Assembly: GCA_963824935.1 (NCBI GenBank) | Contig: CAWGRF010000023.1 | Span: forward strand, 62,001 to 126,000 | Source of the DNA: JACCZX01 sp963824935 | Lineage (GTDB): Bacteria; Pseudomonadota; Gammaproteobacteria; Burkholderiales; Burkholderiaceae_F | DNA: 64,000 bases | Reading direction: 5' to 3' | Part shown: piece after piece, positions 17,130 to 26,284 of the stretch | Layout: the number at the start of each line of letters is the position of its first letter | Position numbering within the stretch: position 1 is the first letter of the stretch | Notes under the pieces: model-generated | What the model saw: only the letters and a program-made list of their open reading frames with translations | Told to the model about the DNA's origin: nothing | Database searches by the model: none | Translations under genes and position numbers: made by a program

Positions 17130-18563
17130 AGCCGTTCTCCAACCCGAACGATCTTTAACGTATTGGTTCCGCCCGGCTGCCCCATCGGTTCTCCCACCGT
17201 CAGCACGATCAAATCGCCGCGCTTAACCAGATCCTTGTCGAGCAGCAGACGCTCGGCGGCGGCGAGCGACTCATCGCGGTCCGTATGCAGCTGAAAGTTC
17301 AGCGGCCGCACGTTACGATACAGCGCCAGACGCCGCGCGGTCGCGACATTCGGCGTCAGCGCGAAAATCGGTACGTCGATGTCGTGCCGGCTCATCCACA
17401 ACGCAGTAGAGCCCGAATCGGTCAGCGCGCAAATCGCCGCGCAGCGCAGGTGAAAAGCGGTAAAAAGCGCGCCATAGGCGACCGACTGATCGACCCGATT
17501 GAATGTTTGATTGACGAACTGCAGATCGAGCTCGACCTGCTCCGAGCGATCGGCCTCCTGCACGATCGACGCCATCGTCTCGACGACCTCGACCGGATAT
17601 TTACCCGACGCCGTTTCGGCCGACAGCATTACCGCGTCGGTGCCGTCCAGCACCGCGTTGGCCACGTCGCTTACCTCGGCGCGCGTCGGCACCGCGTTGT
17701 GAATCATCGATTCCATCATCTGCGTCGCGGTGATCACCAGCTTGTTCGCTTCGCGCGCCATCTTGATCATGCGCTTTTGCAGTGCCGGCACTGCCGCGTT
17801 GCCGACTTCGACTGCGAGATCGCCGCGCGCCACCATGATGCCGTCGGCGGCATCCAGAATCTCTTTCAGCATCGGTATCGCTTCGGCGCGCTCGATCTTG
17901 GCGATGATCTGCGGCTTGACGCCATGCTTCTCACCCGCGATCGACGCGAGCTGCCGCGCCATCTCGACATCGGTGCGGCTCTTGACGAACGAGATCGCCA
18001 CATAGTCGGCGCCGCATTGCATCGCAGTGTCAATGTCGCGCACGTCCTTGCCGGTCAACGCCGGCGCCGATAACCCGCCGCCCAGCTTGTTGATGCCCTT
18101 GTTGTTCGACAGGTCGCCGCCGATCCGCACGACGGTATGAATTTCACTGCCGGCAACGCGCTCGACATCGAGCACGATCAAGCCGTCGCTCAGCAGCAGC
18201 GTGTCGCCCGCCTTCACTTCGCGCGGCAAATCCTTGTAATCGAGTCCGGCACGGTCTTCGCTGCCGAGCGTGGCAGCGGCGTCGAGCACGAACTTCCTGC
18301 CCGCCCGCAAGCGTGGCGCGCCCGCCTTCAAACTTGCCTACTCTGATTTTCGGCCCCTGCAGATCGGCCATGATCGCGACATCGCGACCGAGCTTGGCAG
18401 CCGTTTCGCGCACTAGTTGCGCGCGTGCCAGATGATCTTCCGCCGGACCGTGCGAGAAGTTAAAGCGCACGACATCGACGCCGGCCACGAGCATGCGCTC
18501 GAGCACCAGCGCTTCACTCGACGCGGGGCCTAATGTGGCAACAATTTTCGTGCTGCGTATCAT
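17126..18563 (-). CDS. pyk: Pyruvate kinase (one frameshift)
   Basis: Transfers phosphate from phosphoenolpyruvate to ADP. N-terminal TKIVATLGPASSEALVLERM, then VVRFNFSHGPAEDH and MADLQGPKIRVG. After the break near 18320 (one extra G before CGGGCGGGC) it continues RKFVLDAAA, with the active-site segments AISFVKSRTD, IIAKIERAEAI, MVARGDLAVEVG and TATQMMESMI, and a C-terminal regulatory domain. The corrected length is 478 residues, normal for the family. The break sits in the mobile B domain; in a core enzyme it is best read as a sequence error. It is followed by the S41 gene with overlapping stop and start. Confidence 0.93.
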
Positions 18564-18577
18564 GTTCCAGGTCGATG

Positions 18578-19438
18578 TCAGTTCGGCGCGAAGATCAGAG
18601 CGGCCGCGGCGGCTCCCATCTTGTCAAATTCGTGACCTACGCCCGGCACGGTAACAAGCTGCCAGCTAAATACGCAGTTCAATTGCCTGGCTCGAGCCTG
18701 CGACGCTGCAAAAAAGTTCTTGCCACGCTCGAGCCGATGCGCACCCTGCTGCATCGATGCCGGCTCGCGATTCAGCTGATCGTGATTCGGATCGTTGTCC
18801 AATTCGCCGAGCAGCAACGTCAGCGGCCGCGCAAAGGCACGGCATTCGTCTTCCGGTTTGAAGTCCAGGCCGCCTAACCCCCACGGATAGCGGGATGCTG
18901 AATCCATCCACGTATACCAGCCCGAATTCGCGGCGACGTAGCGCTCGACTCTCGGTGCAGGCATCAACTGCGCAAAGCGGTGCACGAACTGGCCGCCTGC
19001 CGAGTGACCGAACAGCGCATAGCGGCTGGCGCGCAGCCCGAGCCGCTTGCTGAGATCGTCGAACACTTCCTCGATCACCTGAAAACTCCACGATGCCGGC
19101 GCGTTTACGGTGTTGCCGGCCACTACACGCCCGACGTTGTAATTAGCGCTGCCTTTGTACGCGACATTGTCGAACTGCGGGGTAACGACGATAAAACCGT
19201 GACGATCGGCGTTCGCGATCCAGGCATCGCGCACGTCGGCGCCTCGACGCAACAGCCCGTGCAGCGCAAACACGACGCGGGAGTCTGCGGTCGAATTGCG
19301 AGGAACGTAGTAGAAGACAACCAGCGGCGGATTCGACTTCGGCGTGAACGTGTAGTCGGCGGCGCCGGCGGTCGGTTGCGCAGTTGCTGATGCGCACGCC
19401 ACGAGCGCGCACATCGCAAGGACGAGTTTCCGTTGCAT
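18578..19438 (-). CDS. Secreted alpha/beta hydrolase (PHB-depolymerase/feruloyl-esterase-like)
   Basis: 286 residues. A signal peptide (LVLAMCALVACASATAQ) leads to an alpha/beta hydrolase core: PLVVFYYVPRN, VFALHGLLRRG (oxyanion region), the nucleophile in GHSAGGQF near residue 146, and the histidine in VPGVGHEFDKM near residue 270. The overall plan resembles the secreted polyhydroxybutyrate depolymerase/esterase group; a lipobox-like VAC could also make it a lipoprotein. The substrate is unknown. It is wedged between pgk (no gap) and pyk (14 nt) and must be co-transcribed with them. Confidence 0.8.
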   Translation of the reverse strand: MQRKLVLAMCALVACASATAQPTAGAADYTFTPKSNPPLVVFYYVPRNSTADSRVVFALHGLLRRGADVRDAWIANADRHGFIVVTPQFDNVAYKGSANYNVGRVVAGNTVNAPASWSFQVIEEVFDDLSKRLGLRASRYALFGHSAGGQFVHRFAQLMPAPRVERYVAANSGWYTWMDSASRYPWGLGGLDFKPEDECRAFARPLTLLLGELDNDPNHDQLNREPASMQQGAHRLERGKNFFAASQARARQLNCVFSWQLVTVPGVGHEFDKMGAAAAALIFAPN

Positions 19439-20654
19439 CTAGGCTGGCGTGCCTTGCGTGGCGCGCTGTTCAAGGATCTCAATCGCAGGCAACGTTTTTC
19501 CTTCGAGATACTCGAGAAACGCACCACCACCGGTGGAGATATAGCTGATGCGGTCGGTCAGATCGTACTTGGCGATCGCCGCGAGCGTGTCGCCACCACC
19601 GGCAATCGAAAATGCACCATTGGCGGTGGCTTCGGCAATCGCAAGCGCCATTTGCTTCGTGCCATCGGCAAATTGGTCGAACTCGAACACACCGATCGGG
19701 CCATTCCAGATGATCGTGCCGGCTCCGCGAATCATCTGTGTCAACGCCAGCGCGCTTTGTGGGCCGATATCGAGAATCATCTCGTCGACGTGTACGTCGT
19801 CGGCACGCCGTACGGTCGAGGCTGCAGTGGCCGAAATTTCTTTCGCAACGACCACATCGATCGGCAGCGGCAGTGTCGCGCCCTTCCTGGCGAGCGTCGC
19901 GAGCACCTTCTTGCACTCGGGAGCCAGGTCCGGCTCGGCGAGCGACTTACCGATTGCAAAACCCTCCGCCAGCAAGAAATGTGTTCGCAATGCCGCCGCC
20001 GGCGATCAGGCGATCCACTTTCTGCGCCAGGGTATTCAGCAACGTCAGCTTGGTCGATACCTTCGAGCCGGCAACGATTGCCAATAGCGGCCGCTTCGGA
20101 TCGCGCAGGGCCTTCGATAACGCATCGATTTCGGCAGCCAGTAGCGGCCCGGCGCACACCACAGGCGCGTACTTTGCGATGCCTACTGTCGAGGCTTCGG
20201 CGCGGTGAGCAGTGCCGAACGCGTCGTTCACATATACATCGCATAGTGCCGCCATCTTTTTCGCAAGCTCGTCGCTGTTCTTCTTCTCGCCGCGGTTAAA
20301 ACGAGTGTTTTCCAGCAGCACCACCTGACCCGGTGCAACGGTGACACCGTCGATCCAATCGCGCACCAGAGGCACCTCAAAACCCAGCAAGTCGCCCAGC
20401 CTGCGCGCGACCGGCGCCAGCGAATCCTTGGCGGCAAATTCGCCCTCGGTCGGCCGGCCCAGATGCGACGCGATCATTACCGCAGCGCCGGCGCTCAACG
20501 CGGTGCGGATCGCCGGCACCGAGGCGCGAATCCGCGTGTCGTCAGTGATGTTGCCGGTGTCGTCCTGCGGAACATTCAGGTCGGAGCGAATGAATACCCG
20601 GCGTCCGGCCAGTTGCCCGGCTGCAACGAGCCGATCGAGAGTATTCACACGCAT
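19439..20654 (-). CDS. pgk: Phosphoglycerate kinase (one frameshift)
   Basis: Interconverts 1,3-bisphosphoglycerate and 3-phosphoglycerate. N-terminal RRVFIRSDLNVPQDDTG, SHLGRPTEGEF, VLLENTRFNRGE, YVNDAFGTAHRA and AGSKVSTKLTLL are intact. After the break near 19986 (one extra C; corrected GGGIANTFLLAEGF) it continues with VAKEISATA, IIWNGPIGVFEF and SIAGGGDTLAAI, the nucleotide-binding half. Corrected length 404 residues. It is divergent from the rhombosortase gene with about 68 nt between starts. It heads the unit pgk, hydrolase, pyk, S41, fba. Confidence 0.94.
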
Positions 20655-20722
20655 TGACGCGGAGTGGCAAACCGGCGACTGCAGCGAGCAAGGCTTGGAA
20701 CGGAGTTGGGCATTATACGAAC

Positions 20723-21346
20723 GTGAAACCGATTTCGTTCTCGCGCGCCGAAGTCATCGCGGTCGCGATCGCGCTGCTGATGCTGATGCTGCAAGCACTG
20801 CCGAATGTCGATGCACTCGAGTACCGGTATGCGGCACTAAACGATCAACCGTGGCGCTGGCTGACGGGCCACTTCGTGCATGTCAACTGGCAGCACGCGC
20901 TGATTAACGCAGTCGCGCTCTGGGTGGTGGCGCGACTGTTCGCGCCCGATCTCAACGCATCGCGTCAACTCATTGCACTGCTCGCCGCTGCACTGGCGAT
21001 CAGCGCAGGTCTTGCGCTGTTGTATCCATCGATAGTCTGGTATCGCGGACTGTCGGGCGCGTTGCACGGCTTGTTCTTCGCTGGCGCCGCGATATGGCTG
21101 ATCAAAGCGCGGCCGCGCAAATTTCGCGAACTTTGGTTGCCGTCGGCACTGTTCTTCGGCGGCTGGATCAAGGTCGCGCTCGAGCAACCGGGCGGCGCGA
21201 CGACGCCCTATGCCGAGTGGTTGGGTGCAGGGGTGGTGCCGCAAGCGCACCTGGTCGGCGCGGCTTGCGGCACATTGCTCGGACTAGTCTTCGCGCTGAC
21301 CGATGCGAACTCGCGAGGCGAGCAGCAACGCCGACAGCAGCAGTAA
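20723..21346 (+). CDS. rrtA: Rhombosortase (rhomboid-family intramembrane protease for GlyGly-CTERM proteins)
   Basis: About 207 residues, six predicted membrane helices. The rhomboid features are all present: the loop/helix-2 region GHFVHVNWQHALINAVAL, the catalytic serine in GLSGALHGLFFAG (GxSGxxHG, about residue 118), and the catalytic histidine in VPQAHLVGAACG in the last helix. The short six-helix form and location beside two GlyGly-CTERM proteases mark it as a rhombosortase, which cleaves such C-terminal signals at the inner membrane (family knowledge). I chose GTG 20723; an in-frame TTG at 20654 would add a 23-residue tail overlapping pgk. The last 63 nt overlap the end of the protease gene on the opposite strand. 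Confidence 0.82.
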   Translation: MKPISFSRAEVIAVAIALLMLMLQALPNVDALEYRYAALNDQPWRWLTGHFVHVNWQHALINAVALWVVARLFAPDLNASRQLIALLAAALAISAGLALLYPSIVWYRGLSGALHGLFFAGAAIWLIKARPRKFRELWLPSALFFGGWIKVALEQPGGATTPYAEWLGAGVVPQAHLVGAACGTLLGLVFALTDANSRGEQQRRQQQ

Positions 21347-23372
21347 CTGCCAGAGCGGCAGCGCGCCGCCACCGCTCGACGGCGAGTTGGCCGCAGCAGC
21401 GCTGTCACAGTCGCCGTTACGGCACTGGTCGTCGAACCGAACAAGTTCGTCATGACGACTGCATAGTTCGCCGTCGCCGTCAGCGCCGGTGTCGTGTACG
21501 ACGGCCCTGTCGCGCCCGCGATGGCGGCGCCGGCAAGGGTCCACTGATAGCTAACCACGCCGATTGCCTCGACGGTAAACGAAGCGGTCGCGCCTGAGGC
21601 TACGGTCACGCTTGCAGGGGCTGTTACAACAACGGGAGGTCCAGCAGCTTGCAGCGCGCGCGTGGCGTCCAGCAACCCGATGCCACACTGAAGGTCGCGA
21701 TTCCTGCCCGGCGCGCAAAAACTGAGTTCAGGGTGCGGCCGCGCGCTGGTGGTGAGTGCACTCCGGACCTGCGCGGGAGTGAAATCTTGAGACGGTGACT
21801 GGGCAAGGCCCTTGGCTCTAAGCAGGGCAGCAACACCTGCTACTTGCGCCGCCGCCAGACTCGTCCCCGTGCGTTTGATGTTGCCGGGCGGCGTCAGTCC
21901 CGGAGCAGTCGACACGATGTAGAAACCGTCCCAATCTGGGTTATCGATTGGGCCCAGTGCGCCGAGCGACGCCGGCGACCCTCCACCTGGAGCGCTGATC
22001 GTCGGGTTGGGCCCAGCGCCACCATCGGGACCGATGTTCGCGTACTGTCGTGCTTTCACCGTTGATTGCGTGAGCGGTAACGGCGATAACCCCGTTGCAG
22101 TTGGCGGGCGAACTTATGTTGAGTTCGCCATGGTTGCCGTTGGCGCGACAACGACCGATCCGGCATTGATCGCATCGTCGATTGCGCTCTGCAGCGTTGG
22201 ACCGCACGCAACGCCCGGCAGCGGTGCCCGCGCCGACATAGATGACTTTCGCGGCATTGGCCGCGTTGTCCGGCACTGTCACCTGCAACGTCACCACCCG
22301 CCCGGCGGCCCAGCGAATCGCATCGGCCATGTCCGGCAGCGATCCTCCGCACTTGCCGATCGCGCGTACCGGCAGAATCTTGACCGTCCACGCGACTCCC
22401 GCCATGCCCGACAGTGTTGTTGGAGTTCGCTGCGATGATTCCCGCGGTCAGCGTTCCATGAAAGGTGTCTTGGTCGGATCCGGATTAGCTCGTCTCCGTC
22501 GTCGCACGTCGTCGAGATTCGATCTTCTCGCTGGCCGATGACGCATCACCTGGATCGGTCGGATCGTTGTCGCGACCCGCATCTGCCGGTCATTCGCTAT
22601 CTCGAAAGCCGGTCGGAGTGACTCCCGTAATAGTGTCGAGCGAGATGAAGTCATAGCCAGGAAGAAACCGTTGCTGGTTGCCCGGCGCGTACGGCAGCGC
22701 TGGATTACCACCGTTCAGATCCGGATGATTGGTGATTCCGGTATCGATGACCGCGACCACCACCGAGCTCGAACCCGTCGTCACATCCCACGCCGTCGGC
22801 ATGTTGATCGCACCCAGCCGCCGGCGCACGCTTACGTTGGGCACCGCCGGCTGTCCCATCGGAACGGTAACCGCGCCGCTATATGCCGCCGTCGGTGCGA
22901 GCAGGTTCCATTGCCGCGGAGTGAAGTCAGCGTCATTGGGCGTCAAGAACGGCTTCAGCACCAAGTCTGGTTCCGCATACTCAACCGCCGGATCGCTCGC
23001 CAGTCGCGCCGCAAGCGCGCTTGCCTGCGACAACGGCAACGGCGAATCGAGTGCGATCAGCGACGCATCACCGTTCATCGGCGTTATGGACTTGATGCCG
23101 AAGCCGGCCTTCGCGGATAACGATCGCATATGCGTCGCCGCCATCGACTGCGCGAGTTCCGATGACGGCGCGCGCATCTTGACGATCAGCCTCGAGACGT
23201 TCTGCTCGCGCGCCGGTCGTGCGGTAGCGGGCACACCTCGAAGTGCCGCCTGCTTCGCGGTGATCTTCACGGTGGATTGAGCAATCGCTGTCGGCCACGC
23301 GATGACCGTGCTTGCAATCGCAGCGACTGCGCTCAAACCTACTGCACCTAAACCCATCTTGGGACGAAACAC
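21284..23372 (-). CDS. S8 subtilisin-like protease with Ig-like domain and GlyGly-CTERM tail (many frameshifts)
   Basis: The start is GTG 23372, chosen for the GAGAGGA ribosome site 6 nt upstream. Order: signal peptide (VGLSAVAAIASTVIAWPTAI), I9-type propeptide (NVSRLIVKMRAPSSE ... VEYAEPDLVLK), S8 catalytic Asp (VVVAVIDTGITNHPDLNG), His (FHGTLTAG), Ser (KRTGTSLAAAQVAGVAALL), an Ig-like domain (APASVTVASGATASFTVEA), and the GlyGly-CTERM signal SSGGGALPLWQLLLLSALLL plus a basic tail. At least six frame changes cluster at 22140-22620 and one lies near 21400, far more than in neighbours, so genuine decay is possible here. All catalytic motifs remain readable. It is probably secreted and processed by the adjacent rhombosortase. 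Confidence 0.75.
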
Positions 23373-23649
23373 GGTAGTTCCTCTCGCAAAGTTTCGAGCA
23401 TCGCGGTCAGTCGCCAGTCTGAGATGCGCACAAGGTGCGCAATCGCTCAATTAGCGCCGCATTTAGGTGCGCGAACCAACGAACGACGCAGATGCAGAAC
23501 GGTGCGACGAGCTTACGTGAAGACGTCGACGCGGAGACTCACGTAACGGTCAGCCAAAAGGCGTACCGCGCGTGCCCTGCCGATGCAAACGCGAGCGCAA
23601 CGCAGTGCGGCGAGGGCGCCTGATCGGCGCCTCTCGCCTCGCATATCGA
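23373..23649. other. Intergenic region between the two S8 proteases
   Basis: No gene. It holds a copy of the 22-bp repeat (23549-23570), the ribosome site of the first protease near 23380, and otherwise unremarkable sequence. It is long enough for a separate promoter for the protease at 21284-23372. Confidence 0.5.
23549..23570 (-). repeat. 22-bp repeat, copy 1 (upstream of the 21.3-23.4 kb protease)
   Basis: The + strand reads GTCAGCCAAAAGGCGTACCG followed by CG, identical at all 22 positions to 26226-26247. The centre GCC-AAAA-GGC is a small dyad. It lies about 180 nt before the GTG start of the protease and about 80 nt after the stop of the upstream protease. Confidence 0.7.
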
Positions 23650-25759
23650 CTATTGCTCGCGACTGCGGATACGCGCGCCGAGCATTAACGCGGCCAGCAG
23701 TAGCAACTGCCAAAGCGGAGTGGCACCGCCACCTCCTCCGCCTCCGGTTGGCGGCGGTGCGCCCGCGGCGGCGGCGCGGGCGGCGGGGGCGGTGCTGCCA
23801 CTGCAAGCGTCGCCGAAGCGCTAGTGGCGGTACTTCCGCCATTAGCGCCATTAGTAATGACGACCGAGTAGGTCGCACCGTTGTCGGCGGCAATGGTGAG
23901 AGCCGGTGTCGTGTGCGACGCTTGTACGTGCACCGGCGATCGGAGCGCCATTGCGGCGCCATTGGTAAGACATCGGCGCACCAGTTGCGTCTACCGAGAA
24001 CGTGGCTGTCTGGCCTTCGATTGCCGATGCGTTCTGCGGTTGGCCGAGGATGACCGGCGGCGCGACCAGCGCCGCGGCGCGCACAGCGAGATTGGCATCG
24101 AGCAACCCAGGTCCGCACTGGCCGACGAACGGGCCGCCGGCGGCGCACGCACCGCCGGCCGGATGTGGGCGCACATTGTTGACGAGGAAAGTGCGAATTT
24201 GCGCCGGCGTCGCACCGGGAATCATCGATTTGATCAGCGCAGCCACTGCTGCGACCTGCGGTGTGGCCGCGCTGGTGCCGGTGAAACCCGCATACGCCGG
24301 ACCGCTGCGCGGTGGAGTAGAGCTGTCAGTGCTGGTCGGTGTGGTGTTGCCAAACAAGATTGTCGACCATAGGAAAAAGCCAAACCATTGTGGGTTGTCT
24401 GTCGGGCCGCCCACGCCCAGAAAGCTGGGAGACCCGCCGCCCGGCGAGCTGATCGTCGGCTGCGGACCCGCTCCGCCCGCGGCGCCGATGTTGGCGTAAT
24501 CCGCGTTATCGCCATTGATCGTATGCGCGGTCACCGCGATCACACCGGTGCAATTCGCCGGCGCCGAAAGGACGACTGCGCCGTCATTGCCGGTCGCGGC
24601 GACCACAACGCTCCCGGCAGCTATTGCTGCATCCACTGCGCTTTGCATGTTCGCCGGGCAGGTCGCACCGCCCCCTAGACTAAGGCTGATCACCTGCGCT
24701 GGCGTCGTATTGGTCGGCACTCCAGGCACTGGCAGTCCGGCTGCCCAACGAATCGCTTCTGCAATGTCCGATAGCGAACCGCCACACTTGCCTAGCGCGC
24801 GCACCGGAAGAATTCGCACGTTCCAGCCGATGCCGGCAATACCGGTCGCATTGCCGGCTATCGCGGCCGCGACACCCGCCATATGACTGCCGTGCCAGCT
24901 GCTGTTCTGCGGTCCAGCGGTTACCGTCGTCGCACAGGCTCGGGTACAGCCCTTCTTCCGCGGTGGTGACCCAATCACCCGGATCGGACGGATTTGCATC
25001 GCGCCCGTCGCCGTCATTCGAGACGAAATTCGCCGGAAGCGTGCCAGCACCAACGCCTTCCGAAATGAAGTCATAGCCGGCCAGAAAACGGCCGTTCGGG
25101 ACGTAGGTTTCGCTGAAAGGACTGATCCCGGCACCATTGAGGTCCTGATGGTTGACGATGCCGGTATCGATCACCGCCAACACGACGCTGCTATGGCCGG
25201 TCGTTACATCCCACGCCAACTGCAGATTCGCACCACCGGTCGCTGTCGCCGCCAGGGTGCCGCCGCCAGTGAGTGCACCGGTGTAAGTCGAAGTCGGCGC
25301 AAACAGATTCCACTGCCAGTCGTTAAACCGCGTGTCGTTCGGCGTCGCGAATTTCTTCAACATGATGTCGGGTTCGGCGTACTCGACCGACGGATCGCGC
25401 GCCAGCCGCGCCGCCACGGCCTTCGCCTCCGACAGCGGCAGCGGCGTGTCCAGAGCAAGCAGCGAAGCGCTGCCGGCCATCGCGCGCACCGACTTCATAC
25501 CGACGCCGGCGCTCGCCGATAGCGCCTGCATCCGCGAAGCCGACATCGGGCTCACGAGTTCGCTCGCCGAAGGACTGCGCAGCTTGACAATCAGCCGCGA
25601 CACCATCTGTTCGGGCGCGGCGCTGCTGGGAGCGACCATGCCCTTTAACGCTGCCTGCTTGGCAGTCATCCTCGCATTGGTATTTGCAGTCGAGGCCGGC
25701 AAGGCAACAGCAACACTGGCTAGCAGTGCGCCGGTCAGACCAAGCAGTTGACGGTTCAC
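23650..25759 (-). CDS. S8 subtilisin-like protease with Ig-like domain and GlyGly-CTERM tail (three or more frameshifts)
   Basis: Paralogue of the protease at 21284-23372. The start GTG 25759 has AAAGGAAG 4 nt upstream. Order: signal peptide (LLGLTGALLASVAVALPAST), I9-type propeptide (MVSRLIVKLRSPSASE ... VEYAEPDIMLKKF), Asp (VVLAVIDTGIVNHQDLNG), His (SSWHGSHMAGVAAA), Ser (GFTGTSAATPQVAAVAAL), an Ig-like domain (ASAIEGQTATFSVDATGAP), a proline-rich spacer, then the GlyGly-CTERM tail: a seven-glycine run, ATPLWQLLLLAALMLGA and ARIRSREQ. Frame changes lie near 24920, near 23950 and near 23770. It follows the I9-like lipoprotein gene by 36 nt, so they form one unit. Confidence 0.8.
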
Positions 25760-25795
25760 GCAACTTCCTTTCAAACGGACAGCACGTCCGCCTTG

Positions 25796-26143
25796 TTATC
25801 GAATCTTCATCATCGAATCGAGGTCGACGTACTGAAAAGCGCCCGAAGCACGCAGGCGCTCGATCAACTGCGGGACTTCAGCTCGCTGCGCCGGCGCGGT
25901 CAGATGGACGATGTGCGCGTCATCCGCCAGCGGCCGCACATACTTGACGCCTGCGGTCTGGCCCAACGCCGCGCGCATTGGCTTAAGCACGGTCGCCGGG
26001 TCGCCGGTCACGATGCGCGGCTTGACGATCAGCGCCGCCACAACCTCTGCATCGGCAGCAGGCGCTGGTGCAGCGCAGGCCACCAGTACCGCAAGAAGCG
26101 CGATTGCGGCGATACCGGCGGCGGACAGTCGGAAGATCGTCAT
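25796..26143 (-). CDS. Free-standing I9/subtilisin-propeptide-like lipoprotein
   Basis: 115 residues, intact. A signal peptide ends in a lipobox (LLAVLVAC, cysteine near residue 23), then a short Ala/Pro spacer and one domain that matches the propeptides of the two neighbouring S8 proteases: VVAALIVKPR versus VSRLIVKLR, TAGVKYVRPLADDA versus SAGVGMKSVRAMAGSA, and FQYVDLDSMMK versus VEYAEPDIMLK. Propeptide-like I9 domains can fold a subtilisin and inhibit it in trans (family knowledge). As a membrane-anchored copy it may protect the envelope or help fold the proteases (inference). It immediately precedes the protease at 23650-25759 on the same strand and lies 141 nt after gap. Confidence 0.75.
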   Translation of the reverse strand: MTIFRLSAAGIAAIALLAVLVACAAPAPAADAEVVAALIVKPRIVTGDPATVLKPMRAALGQTAGVKYVRPLADDAHIVHLTAPAQRAEVPQLIERLRASGAFQYVDLDSMMKIR

Positions 26144-26225
26144 TGGGCGGATTATTTAGTACCGAGTAACGCGGAATACGCTCGAAAAGCGTACGCAACG
26201 GTACCGATAATCGACCAACGCGCCT

Positions 26226-26247
26226 GTCAGCCAAAAGGCGTACCGCG
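26226..26247 (-). repeat. 22-bp repeat, copy 2 (upstream of the I9-like lipoprotein)
   Basis: Identical in sequence and orientation to 23549-23570, about 85-105 nt before the lipoprotein ATG and about 38 nt after the gap stop. The remaining gap 26144-26284 has several partial dyads around GCGTACGC. Confidence 0.7.
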
Positions 26248-26284
26248 AGAAAGCTTTTGTTACGAATCTGTCGGCGCAGCAGGA

